Below are positions 42,410-52,273 of a DNA stretch of 64,000 bases, piece by piece. The notes beneath the pieces are model-generated. The model worked only from the letters and a program-made list of their open reading frames with translations, had not been told where the DNA came from and ran no database searches. Numbering within the stretch: position 1 is the first letter of the stretch; the number at the start of each line of letters is the position of its first letter. The position numbers and the translations under genes are program-made. Source of the DNA: Verrucomicrobium spinosum DSM 4136 = JCM 18804 (GTDB lineage Bacteria > Verrucomicrobiota > Verrucomicrobiia > Verrucomicrobiales > Verrucomicrobiaceae); contig NZ_ABIZ01000001.1 in NCBI RefSeq assembly GCF_000172155.1, positions 434,001 to 498,000 of the forward strand. Direction: 5' to 3'.

Positions 42410-45400
42410 TCAAGACCGCAACACCTGGAGGGCCACCTGCTGGCCAAGGGCCCGGTAGCTCTCCCACTGCGGATCGTCGAAGAACTGGTCAATGGTGGAC
42501 TGCTGCGGGAAGGCCGGGTAGCGGTCGCCGTAGTTTCGGATGTCCTCCGTGAGCGTGCCACCCACGCCGGGCTTGATGACGGCCAGCCAGGACACCACGC
42601 CCGGGGCGGAGGCGTAGGTCACGCGGGCGAGGGCTACGTGGCGGGAACTGCTGCGCTGAAGTTCACGGATGCCGCCCAGCGTATCTGGGTCCAGCCAGTC
42701 CCGGACGATCCCAGATGGCAGAGGGGGTGATCCCTCCACCCAGGCAGGCTGGGGGAGACGGCGGGCAGCGTCTTCCCACACGTCCCAGGGATCGGGTGCG
42801 CCGGCTTCCTCGGGCGTGGCGTGGCCATTGCCAGGGGCCCGCGGGGGACAGGCGGCATCACGATTCGGTTCCAGCCACTCGACTTGCGCCCCGAAGTCGG
42901 TGCGCACCGTGCGCACCAGTTCCGCGAGATCCGTCCACTGGTACTTGGGGTCCTCCCCGCCATCCACCATGAGCATGAAGGGCAGGCGTCGGCGGACGAG
43001 CTCGTACAGACCGGTGACCTCAAAGTGGCCGCCGTCGCTCAAGTACCAGAACCAGCGCGAAGCTCCGTGGAAGCGGCCGCGCCACTCAGAGAGCAGCATG
43101 CTCTGCATGCGGTACAAGGAAACTGGAAGCCGCTTGATGCGCCGCCAGATGGTCTCAGGGAATCGGCCGGGGCGTTCGCTGGCCAGAATGCCGGAGTCCC
43201 ACCAGTAACCCAGCCTCACGTTGAGCAGACCCAGGAAGAGGGACATGGTGAACGTGGTGCTGCGACCGGAGCCGGTTGAGAACGCGGCGCCGGAGACGGC
43301 GGTCCAGGCTCCCAGTGACAAGGGCTCCACCTCGGCGCTTTCGCTCTCCTTGCTGGCCAGCACGTGGAAGGCATTGGGATTGCTGCCCACGGGGAAGGCG
43401 CGCAGGGCGATCTTGCGCCGCTTGCCCACCGCGTTGGCATCATCGCCGTCCAGGCCTTCCAGCCAGCGCCGACGTTTCTGCCACTTGGGCCAGGCGTCGG
43501 GGTGTGTCCATTCGGCGAAGTAACGACGCCCCACGCTCACCCCTTCTGGGTTGATGCACATGGGCAGGCCCTTGCGGCTTGGCACATTGCGATCTGATGC
43601 CAGGTCCACGGTCTCATTCAGGCACACATTGATGAGGTGCAGCGGGCCCCCGGAGCGCTCGGGGTGATACATGTCGAAGGGCACATCATCCTTGGGATGG
43701 GCCTGCTTCACATCGGTCGCATCATCCGCGGTGCTCCCGTACACCCGCTCCTCGTTGGAGGCGCCCAGGAAGGTCCGGGTGAGCCGGGCAGCGTAGGCCG
43801 CGTGGAGTGAGGAGAGGTTCAGGAAATCAAACGCCCTGCCGATGACAAAGGAGAAGATGAGCGCCAGCATGATGGCTCCCACCCCCCACATTTCGGCATC
43901 TGCCATGACCAGCTCATGAGCGAGCAGGTCCACTATGAAGATGAGGATGAGCGCCAGGGGAATGCCAACGATCTTGGAGAGGCGGGCGAGGGACAGGCCC
44001 TCGCGTCCGGCTGCGCTGACCTGCTGGAGCGCTTTCGTGCCCAGCCAGTGCAGGACGGGGAGCCCCGGTCCCACGGCCGCCATGATGCCGACAAAGAGCA
44101 CGGTCAATGTCTGCTCCGCCGCGAGGCGGGCCACGGTGTCCAGCAGCGCCCATCCGGTGAGGGCGGCAAAGATGAGCGCCACCTCCCCCAGGGCCAGGCT
44201 GAGCCGGTTGCGCACAATCGTGCCCAAGATACGGGGGGCCGCCTTTTCCGGAACACCACGGGTGGCTCCCCAGCGGGCCACCTCCTGCCACACCCAGGTG
44301 AGCAGCAGAATGGCCCCGGCCCCGGCTCCGTAGGGGAGGGACACAGGACTGGTCAGCGCCGCCACCGAGCCGGTGAGGAGCACCAGCCAGGCAAAGAGGC
44401 CGTAGGGTGAGTAGGGGCGTGTGGAGCCTCCTTTGGGCGCCAGCCAGTTGGCGAGAGTCCCGGGCAGCACGCCCAGGGCCAGGGCCAGCGCGGGGAGGAC
44501 CCACCAGGGGGAAAGCTGTCCCGCCAGGACGAACGGGCCGTTGGGCAGGTCCAGTTTTTTGGTCACGAGCGCCGCCAGGCCAAAGAGGCCAAAGAGCAGC
44601 GAGCCCACCACCAGATAAACCGTGAAGATGTTGCACCAGAAGACGGCCAGGTTCAGCCGCAGATCCTCCCCGCCTGTGGCGAAGATGTAGTTGGCGTTGG
44701 TCCGCAGCCACCAGAGTGGTGGGGAGGAGGTGTTTTTCAGCACGTCCTGCACGGCACCACAGGGATCTGCCGGTGCGGTCTCGCCCGGGGGCGGGGCGTT
44801 GACGGTGGGGCGGGTGAAGAGGCGGCCGAGGAAACTCCCGGTGAAGCCGCCGCCTGAGACCGTGGAGAGGAAGTCCAGATCCCGCACCCGGTTGCGCTCG
44901 GCCAGGGCCTGCAGCACCCCCAGGCAGAGCGTGGCGCTGCGAATCCCGCCGCCGGAGAAGGCGAGGCCCACCGAGTCTTTGGGCAGCTTCATCAATGAGT
45001 GCCGCACCGCCGGCAGTTCGTCGTTGGCAGGGTTGCCGGATTCCAGGGCATTGGCCGGGACGGCGACCGCCGGGCGGTCGGGATAGGCCTTGTTGCGCCG
45101 GCCCAGGATGGCCCGGGCCTCCCGGTCCTCCACGATGGCGGGGTAGCTCGCATGATCCTCCTCTGCCAGGATGGTGTCTGCCGCCTTCTCACTCATCATG
45201 AAGATGGGCGTGAGGATGAAATAACCAGGGATGCGGGGGAAGACGGAGGCATCCACGATGCGCAGGCCCTTTACGCCGTGCACGCGGAAGCGGCTGTCCA
45301 GCACCGCCTCCTTGTCCACGAGCTTGGTGGGGTCTGCCTGCCAGGAATCTGCCCCGATGCGGCAGGTGCAGGAGGCATGATGGCCCCAGGACTGTGTTTG

Positions 45401-47551
45401 AATCCACTCCCGCAGGGCCGTGGAGCCGTCCTCCTTGTCCAGGCCTGGCTGGATCTCGTGGACGAACTCCCGGGGATTCCGCCGGTTGATGTCCCTCATG
45501 AACTTCACCGCATCCACAATGGCCTCCAGATCGCGCTCGCTCTCCTTGAGGTTGAAACTGATGGACTCCTGCTGCTTGAGCAGCTCGGGTGGGATGGGCA
45601 GTCCGCGGGACTGGCAGTCCTTTATCAGGTTCTGCAGTTCCCGTGCCTTTTCGTTGTAGGAGTCAAAGCAGATCTCCGGGGCGTCGAACGGGTTCAAGGA
45701 ACGTATCTTGACATAGCCGTCGTTGTTCCGGGTGTAGCCTTTCAGGATCACCCAGGTCCAGATGTTGTGCTGGTCCTTGGCGGCACCCAGGGTCGGCCGG
45801 AAGAGCTCCCGGGACCAGCCCCAGTAGTACCCGCGGAAGGCGGCCGGCGCCCCGAAGGTGAAGAGGTCTGGCTCAGGCTCCTCCGCCTCTTGCACCACCT
45901 TGGAGCGGCGCAGCACTGCCACCGCCCCGCCGTTGGTGCTGTAGAGCCCGCTCTTGTCCTTCAGCCATTGCACGCGGGCCGGGTCGGAGTCATCGCCGGG
46001 TGTGAAGGAGAGCCCGTTCAGCGTGGAGAAGTCCGCGGCCACCTCGCTCACGACGGTGACTTCATACCGGTCCTGGAGATTCCGGCCCACGCCGGGGAGG
46101 TGGATGAAGCCAGCGTTTTCCGCGCTGCCGGGTTTCTTGAGAGGCTGCCCGTCGCTGCCTGTCAGCACCGGGGTGGGGAGGGGATTCATGCCGCCGTTTT
46201 GGCCGGCCGTGACCTTGTTGACATCCTGCTCATTGCCGATGCCGCTGAGGGTGAGGAGTTGTGGAGTGTTGAAGGCACCGCCGCAGAGGATCACCTCCCG
46301 TGCGGCAAAGTAGCGGAGGCGCTCACCCGGGGCGTTGTTTTCTGTCTGCAGAGGGCTGGCTTCATAGAGATGATCGCCACGGGCGAACTCCACGCCCACC
46401 GCGCGGGGGCACTCGCCCTCCGCTTGTTCAAAGAGGACCTTGGTCACGTGCACACCCTGGTCGATCACAAGGCGTTCCGGGAAGCGGGCCTGGGTTTTCA
46501 AGAGCAGCTCCCGCACTCCGGCGCGGCGGCCCAGGAGGAAGCGGCCCTTGTAGTCCATGGCATCGCTGCTCTCAATGCCCGTGGGAATGAGGAAAACACC
46601 CTCCGGACTGGTGCGGCGGGTATTGTAGTCGTTGGGGTCGATGTGCTGCACGATGCGCAGCTTCACCAGCGCCTGCTTCAGCATGCCGATGAGCGGCTTG
46701 TCCTGGTGGAGGACGGCCAGGGCAGTGCCGATGAGCACATTGAAGAAGTTCCGGTCCTTCCGGGCGATGCCGGCGACGAGGTCGGGATCGATGAAACTCG
46801 TGGGCTGCCAGCCCTTGGTGCCGTGGCCGCCGTCATCGAGGACCGCCCGTGGGTCGAACTGGAGCACGAGCCACTGGTACCCCTTGTAGATGATGCCGAG
46901 CAGCTTACGGAACCACTGGTCATACGCCTTGCGGTAGAGGTTGCGCTCCATCCTGGCGAAGTAGCCCCGCATGTTCTCCGCGCGCCAGGTGTTGTCCCCG
47001 GTGAGTTCGGCAATGTACTCCCAGTCCTTGTCATTGGGCGCGGCCATGATCATGGCGTGGTGGCCCGTGCACCCCCCCAGGCCGGACGACCTGGGGTAGA
47101 AGACGCCGCCCTTGCCCTTCTTGTCCCAGCCGGTGGGATCGAGGAAACGCCCGTGGTACGGGTAGGGTGTGTCCTCCGGTTTGCCGTCCGGCGCATCCGG
47201 GGCCGCCTGGCCATTGGGCAGCGGCTGGTTCAGCCGGTTGTATTTTTCATCCAGCTTCTGCCGGTTGTCGTCGGCATAGTGCCGCACGGAGAACTGCCAG
47301 CTCATCTCCAGGTCCTCCGTGGCTGCACCGTGGTAGCCTGGGACCTGGTTGATCTCCCCCACACCTGCATTGGGGAAGATGCTGGACTTGTGCTCCAGCG
47401 GATCCCGCCCCGCCTCCAGCACCAGCACCCGCTTGCCGGCCAGGGCCAGACGGGAGGCTAGGGGCCCACCGCCGGCACCAGAGCCGACGATGATGTAGTC
47501 AAACGGGGTGCCGGTGGGACTTTGGGCCTGTTGAAGGAGTTCCTGGCTCAT
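42410..47551 (-). CDS. GMC oxidoreductase fused to multi-pass patatin/cPLA2-like phospholipase
   Basis: A 1713-residue fusion. Residues about 15-790 are a GMC FAD enzyme: dinucleotide motif IVGSGAGGGPLASRL, SSGLGGCTGHHAM, GGAFNTPQLLTLSGIG, and the C-terminal SWGHHASCTCRIG (catalytic His) and FPRIPGYFI. Residues about 850-1713 are patatin-like: oxyanion loop AFSGGGIRSA (about 862-871), nucleophile Ser near 898 in STVSGGGFTG, and catalytic Asp near 1506 in YLSDGGHFEVTG. Between Ser and Asp, about 960-1270, lie multiple membrane helices, so the lipase is membrane-inserted. The enzyme could free an acyl chain and oxidise an alcohol or sugar. No signal peptide; start at the ATG at 47551, 48 bases after the cytochrome gene. 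Confidence 0.9.
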   Translation of the reverse strand: MSQELLQQAQSPTGTPFDYIIVGSGAGGGPLASRLALAGKRVLVLEAGRDPLEHKSSIFPNAGVGEINQVPGYHGAATEDLEMSWQFSVRHYADDNRQKLDEKYNRLNQPLPNGQAAPDAPDGKPEDTPYPYHGRFLDPTGWDKKGKGGVFYPRSSGLGGCTGHHAMIMAAPNDKDWEYIAELTGDNTWRAENMRGYFARMERNLYRKAYDQWFRKLLGIIYKGYQWLVLQFDPRAVLDDGGHGTKGWQPTSFIDPDLVAGIARKDRNFFNVLIGTALAVLHQDKPLIGMLKQALVKLRIVQHIDPNDYNTRRTSPEGVFLIPTGIESSDAMDYKGRFLLGRRAGVRELLLKTQARFPERLVIDQGVHVTKVLFEQAEGECPRAVGVEFARGDHLYEASPLQTENNAPGERLRYFAAREVILCGGAFNTPQLLTLSGIGNEQDVNKVTAGQNGGMNPLPTPVLTGSDGQPLKKPGSAENAGFIHLPGVGRNLQDRYEVTVVSEVAADFSTLNGLSFTPGDDSDPARVQWLKDKSGLYSTNGGAVAVLRRSKVVQEAEEPEPDLFTFGAPAAFRGYYWGWSRELFRPTLGAAKDQHNIWTWVILKGYTRNNDGYVKIRSLNPFDAPEICFDSYNEKARELQNLIKDCQSRGLPIPPELLKQQESISFNLKESERDLEAIVDAVKFMRDINRRNPREFVHEIQPGLDKEDGSTALREWIQTQSWGHHASCTCRIGADSWQADPTKLVDKEAVLDSRFRVHGVKGLRIVDASVFPRIPGYFILTPIFMMSEKAADTILAEEDHASYPAIVEDREARAILGRRNKAYPDRPAVAVPANALESGNPANDELPAVRHSLMKLPKDSVGLAFSGGGIRSATLCLGVLQALAERNRVRDLDFLSTVSGGGFTGSFLGRLFTRPTVNAPPPGETAPADPCGAVQDVLKNTSSPPLWWLRTNANYIFATGGEDLRLNLAVFWCNIFTVYLVVGSLLFGLFGLAALVTKKLDLPNGPFVLAGQLSPWWVLPALALALGVLPGTLANWLAPKGGSTRPYSPYGLFAWLVLLTGSVAALTSPVSLPYGAGAGAILLLTWVWQEVARWGATRGVPEKAAPRILGTIVRNRLSLALGEVALIFAALTGWALLDTVARLAAEQTLTVLFVGIMAAVGPGLPVLHWLGTKALQQVSAAGREGLSLARLSKIVGIPLALILIFIVDLLAHELVMADAEMWGVGAIMLALIFSFVIGRAFDFLNLSSLHAAYAARLTRTFLGASNEERVYGSTADDATDVKQAHPKDDVPFDMYHPERSGGPLHLINVCLNETVDLASDRNVPSRKGLPMCINPEGVSVGRRYFAEWTHPDAWPKWQKRRRWLEGLDGDDANAVGKRRKIALRAFPVGSNPNAFHVLASKESESAEVEPLSLGAWTAVSGAAFSTGSGRSTTFTMSLFLGLLNVRLGYWWDSGILASERPGRFPETIWRRIKRLPVSLYRMQSMLLSEWRGRFHGASRWFWYLSDGGHFEVTGLYELVRRRLPFMLMVDGGEDPKYQWTDLAELVRTVRTDFGAQVEWLEPNRDAACPPRAPGNGHATPEEAGAPDPWDVWEDAARRLPQPAWVEGSPPLPSGIVRDWLDPDTLGGIRELQRSSSRHVALARVTYASAPGVVSWLAVIKPGVGGTLTEDIRNYGDRYPAFPQQSTIDQFFDDPQWESYRALGQQVALQVLRS

Positions 47552-47599
47552 GCGGGCTTGAAGGGGGATGGGAGGTGTAGGGGAGCGGGTGGGATGAGG

Positions 47600-50500
47600 T
47601 CAGAGGGTCTTGAGGAACTCGATGAGTGCCTCCTTCTCGTCAGGTTTGAGCTGTTCTCCGAACCAGTGTCCGCGATCGAGCACGTAGTCGGGGCACTTGC
47701 TCGCCTCCACGAGGCCGGGCAGGGCTTTTTTGCTGAAGACCTTGTAGGCATCATCCCCGGTCAGGTGTTGTTTCCTGATGTCCACGGTGGCGCGTACCAG
47801 TCCCAGGATGGCGGCAGGGAGCTTGTTCTTCTTCTCCGGGTCCAGGTTCATGAGAAGGTCCACCGGGGTGCCGCGCGGGATCGGGCCCACGTTGACGCCC
47901 TTGTAGTCTCCGCTGAGCAGCGAGTCCGGCAGGACTGCCAGAGGCAGGGGGACGTTACGCAGACGGCCGTTCAGGAACTTGTGGGCCAGAATGCCGGTGA
48001 AGGTGGTGCCGATGAAGAGCAGGGCAAAGAGCCACTTCACCAACTTGCGGGGCTCTTTGTTGGTGAGCAGCAACCACAAACCGACCGCGGCAACCGCCAC
48101 CACTGCCAGCCACCAGAGCCAGTGGGCCATTTCCAGCATGCCGCTGGCGGCCATCATCAGAGCGCCCGGCACGGTGCCGCCCAGACCGCCCATGCCGGTG
48201 CCAGCCAGCACCCCGGCGATGAGCACCGCCACCAGGATCACCAGGATGCCCGCATGACGGGCCCGGCCCCAGAAGAACCCGGCCAGGAAGAGCAGCCCCA
48301 GGACCAGCCACAGCCAGAAGCTGAGCAGGCGGAAGATGAACTTGCCCGCCACCCCGGTGATCAGGGGTTCGATGAAAGTGGGGGCAAACTCCACCCATGT
48401 GTCATTGGGCAGACGGTAAATGTAGCCGGGGTCCTCTTTATAAGGGCCGCCGTCGCGGCGCAGGTCGCCCGGGGGCACATAGAGCGCCTTGCCATCCCCA
48501 TAGGTGGTGTAGAGGGGGCGCTTCTCATTCCAGAGGAGCTTGCGAATGCCGTCGTCGAACGCCTCCATGCGGCCTTTCACAGAGGGGTCCTGGTTGTACA
48601 GGCCGAGGGCGTTGTTGTGGAAGTAAGGTGCGGTGCTCCAGACGCTGATGAGGGAGGCGGGCCGATAGTACCCCGGGCCGCCTTTCTCCCGACCGTCATT
48701 GAAGCGGTCATCCTGCGTTTTGGTGGCGACGTTGTAGAAGTAGATGTCCCCCACGGAGGGCAGGTTCTTGAAGGACTCTGAGGAGAAGTTGTCCCACACA
48801 TTGCCGCGGATGGCGTTGGTGGCCATGGCGCGGGCGGAGTTGGTGCCCACCAGGGTCACGGGCACGCGCAGTTCGTTGGAGAGGAAGTTGTCCTTGATGA
48901 AGGCATCCTCGGCATCCGGGGTGGCGGGGCCATCCCCTGCCATTGCCTGCATGCGGGCGCGGAAGTCTGCCATCATCGGGCTGGCGCGGAAGGCCTCCCA
49001 TTCCCCGTAGCGGGAGGGCAGGGTGTACACGGCGGGCTCATCCAGCTTCGGCACCGGCTTGGTCTCCCAGTCCTCGGCAAAGCGGAGGTCAAACCCATCC
49101 GGCTGCTTGCTGGAGTGGCAGATGGAGCAGTTGTTCAAAAAGACGCGCCGCCCCTTTGCCAGAAGCCCGGCATCCGTGCTGAGGTGTGAGCGCCCTTCTG
49201 TGACGGCTTTGCCGGCACCGTCCAGCGTTGCCGCACCGCCGGGCATCCACTGCGGGCCGGCGTCTTTCAGCTTCATGGGGGCGGTGCTTTTGGGCACCGT
49301 GCCGCTGATCCCCAGCAGGAAGAAGTCTGCCATGTAGCCCACCCGGTACTTCTCGTTCACATTCCAGTACACGGAGTTGGTCCGGTTCGTGGCGATCTCA
49401 AAGGGGCGTTGTTTCGTGAAACCGATGACGGGGTTGTCACAGCGCGCCCACTGCTCGGAGAAGACGCCGATGTTCAGCGGCACCCGTGCGAGGGCGGCGA
49501 AGACACCGCAACTGTCCTCCCCGGGGAAGAGCACCATGGGGAAGTGCCGCATGTCTTTGCCGGCTGGCGGGGGATCCAGGGTATAACGGGCAGGCTCCCC
49601 GTCTTCAAGACTCTGCATCAGCAGGTTGGTGGGGCTCTGCTTTTCCGGGGGCTTGACCTTGGCCCGGGCGATGCGTGACGGCAGGTCAAACACCGCATTG
49701 ATGATATTGGTGTTGTTGAGCTGGTCGGTGCTCACCAGGGAGGTGTCGATGGTGCCGGGGGGCTGGCTTGCCAGGAAGTGGTGCAGGAAGTTGTTGCGCG
49801 GCAGCAGGTTGGCGGTCACCGGCTGCGCTTCCCAATACTGGCCGCCGATCACGGAGGAGAGGTTCTCCCACTTTGGATTCTCCACATCCGCCGGCGGGTT
49901 GAGCGGGTGGGGGGCCACGTGGCAGAAGCCGCAGGACATGCTCACGCGGAAGGGGCGGATGAGGTTCCGGTCCTTGTTGATCTTGGGATCAGTGTAAAAG
50001 CTGGAGTGAGTGGAGCTTTCGACTCTGTCCTTCCAGTAGGTCCGGGCCCGCGCTGCTTCCGCAGTGTCGCCGAAGAAGTCCGGGTTGAGCATGAGCCGCA
50101 GGCCGAAGATGCCGCTGGGGTAGCCATAGACGGTGTAGTCCAGTCCGTCGCGGGGCATCATGGCCTGCACCTTGTAGTACAGGTCGGGATCGCCGGGCTT
50201 GAAGAGATCGGTGCCCCGGTGGCTGGAGGGGGGCTTGGGCAGGCCCACCGGCGGGTCCACGGGCCGGCCCTGGGCGTCTGTTGTTTCCTCATTCTCAGCG
50301 TTGTAAGTCTTGGGGCGGAGCAGGGACTTGTCACCATCCGGCCGGTCGATGTACAGCCCCAGGATGCGCTCATCCGGCCGGGCTCCGCGGAATCCGGGCT
50401 GGTTGATCATGCCTGCGGATTTGAAGCGGTTGTTCCGCTGCCGGGAGTCCATGAGCACGAGGAAGTCCGTGATCCCGTAGCCCTGCTCCTGCAGCCAGCC

Positions 50501-51037
50501 CCAGAAGGTTTCGTTCCCGCCGCCCCAGAGCAGCCAGGTGTTCCGGCCCCGGATGGCATTGCGCTCCTTGTCGTCCACCTTGCCATCCTGGTTGACGTCA
50601 TAGTCCAGCGGCTTCAGAACCCCTGTGGTGGCATCTGCCACCCAGTCCATCTGCCAGAAGACATCCCGCTGCTCTGCGGGAAAGCACTCCGCTGTGCGCG
50701 GGTACACGGGGGTTCCCCGGATGGTCTTCCCGCCGAGAGCTTCGTCCACGGCCTCCTTCGGATCGATCGCTTTGCGCAGCTCCGCAATCATCGGGGGTAC
50801 GCCCCCGCTCCCGGCATGGTACGGCCCGCCGTAGGAGCTCCCTCCGGACTTTCCGGTGCCAGCCGCGCCTCCAGTACCGGCATCGTGAGCCGTCACGGGC
50901 GCGGAGACAGCGCAGAAGAGCAACGTTGAGACCAGCGTCACCGCCAGCGTGTGCAGGGCACTGCGGCCCGGGCGGGATTGGGGACGGCAGGGTCTGCCAG
51001 GTATCCTGATGGAGGTGGGCGCTTTCATCATCATCAT
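47600..51037 (-). CDS. large di-heme cytochrome c with membrane helices (RoxA/di-heme-peroxidase-like)
   Basis: An 1145-residue protein from the first of four consecutive ATGs (51037-51028); a signal peptide follows (LAVTLVSTLLFCAVSAPVTA). Heme sites are CGFCH (C369-H373) and CSICH (C637-H641). Between them and after are PASLISVWSTAPYFHNNALG (about residue 795-815), which recalls the PYLHNG motif of RoxA-type rubber oxygenases and di-heme fatty-acid dioxygenases such as P. aeruginosa PA2077/PA2078. An EF-hand-like DVNQDGKVDDKE lies near 145-157. Four or more hydrophobic helices occupy about 895-1045, followed by a soluble tail. First gene of the four-gene operon. Role as oxygenase or electron-transfer partner is inference. 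Confidence 0.83.
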   Translation of the reverse strand: MMMMKAPTSIRIPGRPCRPQSRPGRSALHTLAVTLVSTLLFCAVSAPVTAHDAGTGGAAGTGKSGGSSYGGPYHAGSGGVPPMIAELRKAIDPKEAVDEALGGKTIRGTPVYPRTAECFPAEQRDVFWQMDWVADATTGVLKPLDYDVNQDGKVDDKERNAIRGRNTWLLWGGGNETFWGWLQEQGYGITDFLVLMDSRQRNNRFKSAGMINQPGFRGARPDERILGLYIDRPDGDKSLLRPKTYNAENEETTDAQGRPVDPPVGLPKPPSSHRGTDLFKPGDPDLYYKVQAMMPRDGLDYTVYGYPSGIFGLRLMLNPDFFGDTAEAARARTYWKDRVESSTHSSFYTDPKINKDRNLIRPFRVSMSCGFCHVAPHPLNPPADVENPKWENLSSVIGGQYWEAQPVTANLLPRNNFLHHFLASQPPGTIDTSLVSTDQLNNTNIINAVFDLPSRIARAKVKPPEKQSPTNLLMQSLEDGEPARYTLDPPPAGKDMRHFPMVLFPGEDSCGVFAALARVPLNIGVFSEQWARCDNPVIGFTKQRPFEIATNRTNSVYWNVNEKYRVGYMADFFLLGISGTVPKSTAPMKLKDAGPQWMPGGAATLDGAGKAVTEGRSHLSTDAGLLAKGRRVFLNNCSICHSSKQPDGFDLRFAEDWETKPVPKLDEPAVYTLPSRYGEWEAFRASPMMADFRARMQAMAGDGPATPDAEDAFIKDNFLSNELRVPVTLVGTNSARAMATNAIRGNVWDNFSSESFKNLPSVGDIYFYNVATKTQDDRFNDGREKGGPGYYRPASLISVWSTAPYFHNNALGLYNQDPSVKGRMEAFDDGIRKLLWNEKRPLYTTYGDGKALYVPPGDLRRDGGPYKEDPGYIYRLPNDTWVEFAPTFIEPLITGVAGKFIFRLLSFWLWLVLGLLFLAGFFWGRARHAGILVILVAVLIAGVLAGTGMGGLGGTVPGALMMAASGMLEMAHWLWWLAVVAVAAVGLWLLLTNKEPRKLVKWLFALLFIGTTFTGILAHKFLNGRLRNVPLPLAVLPDSLLSGDYKGVNVGPIPRGTPVDLLMNLDPEKKNKLPAAILGLVRATVDIRKQHLTGDDAYKVFSKKALPGLVEASKCPDYVLDRGHWFGEQLKPDEKEALIEFLKTL

Positions 51038-52273
51038 GAGGGGTGGACGGCTGTAGTTACTTGAAATAAGAGGCGGCGGGAGATCTGCCTGGGGGGCGCA
51101 ATCGATGTTGCCTGTCGCAGGGCGGTCCGGCGGGGCAGCACGGGAGGGCATCGGCAGTCCGCTGCCGAATTGCTCCATGTGACTGCCTTCGCCTTGAAGC
51201 TGCGGCCATTGTCCTCGTGATCCCTGCGAGCCCATTAGGCCATGAACAAAACACGGGCCTTGGTTTTTGTCTGTCCGTCAATAGGGATGAAAACTTTGCA
51301 AGGTTTTGCCTACAACCGGGGGGTGGGGATTTGCCCGTCGTTGTCCCCAGGCCTTTTGTCAGCTACGCCCGGGCACAGGCGGGGATGAAACGCTGGTGCC
51401 CTGACAAAGAAACCTGACACCTCTGTCAGGATTTCCTCCACACAGGGTAATAATCGCCCCATTCCTGATGACCTTGAAAACCAGCGGCCCGACCGGGAAA
51501 GAGCCAGGAAAAGGTGAGCAGGTGCGGGTGGGTCCGTCCGGGTCAGACGGGAGGCGAGTTCGGGGCGTATTGCCGCCCGCCTTGCTGGCTGACTTCCATC
51601 AAGCCCGGGCAAATCCCGGCAATGGGCTCTGAGAAATGGCGCGATCCTTCAAGGCTCGAGCCTTCCCTCAACGGGGCGGGGGGGGCGGGCAAAAACTTGG
51701 GAGGGATCCAGAATACGGGTTCCGAAAGGTCCCTTTCTTAACTTTCGAGAATTTTGTACGGCCACTGCAATCTTCCAGGACGGGAACAAACCTCTGCATA
51801 GAGGAAACAATTTTCCCTGGCGAAATCCCGGCAACAGGAGGCGCCCGGGTGTTTGTCATTGTCGGAGAGGTGGATTTGCGTGCATGCAGGTGAGCATTGC
51901 GGGCACTGTGCGGGACCAGGTGTTACTCCTGAATCCCGTTGGGGCTGTCGCAAATGAGTGCCGCGGACCGGGCGGAATCTTTAGATGAAATAAGGGGTAA
52001 CGACTAGTGCTGAATGGGGAAGATTGCGCCTTGATCCCACCCGTCGAAAGCCGATTTTTAACTGTAACCGCCCTGTGCTGTTTTCTGCTGATTCGAAACA
52101 ACCATTTAGGTTATATGGAAATAATCTGGCCCGATGAAATGCTGCATTGCCTGCATGTGTATTTACCCTGAAAATACGCGTTGCTGCGATTCCTCCATGC
52201 AGAGGGCGGCATTGCCCCAGGTAAATCACTTGTCCAGAGAGCATCTATTTAAGCGGTAACTGGAGACGACACC
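51038..52273. other. 1.24-kb divergent non-coding region
   Basis: Lies between the cytochrome operon (minus) and the Verru_Chthon cassette (plus). Open frames here are short and inconsistent. Short structures seen: CCTGACACCTCTGTCAGG (about 51413-51430), CCTCTGCATAGAGG (51791-51804), and the exact 12-mer AAATCCCGGCAA at 51611-51622 and 51823-51834. A GGAG about 10 bases before 52274 serves as ribosome-binding site. A long leader RNA or several promoters are possible; no riboswitch class is recognised. Confidence 0.55.

Noticed and set aside
44999-47461. 820-residue plus-strand open frame
   Set aside because: It lies antisense to the GMC-patatin gene and lacks any motif; such shadow frames are expected in GC-rich coding DNA.
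52100-52160. Possible sigma-54 promoter (TGGCCC...TGC) before the cassette
   Set aside because: Spacing between GG and GC is 11 bases, not the required 10, and the match is weak.
51310-52244. Several open frames of 80-100 residues in the long intergenic region
   Set aside because: They conflict in strand and frame, lack ribosome-binding sites and show no protein-like pattern.
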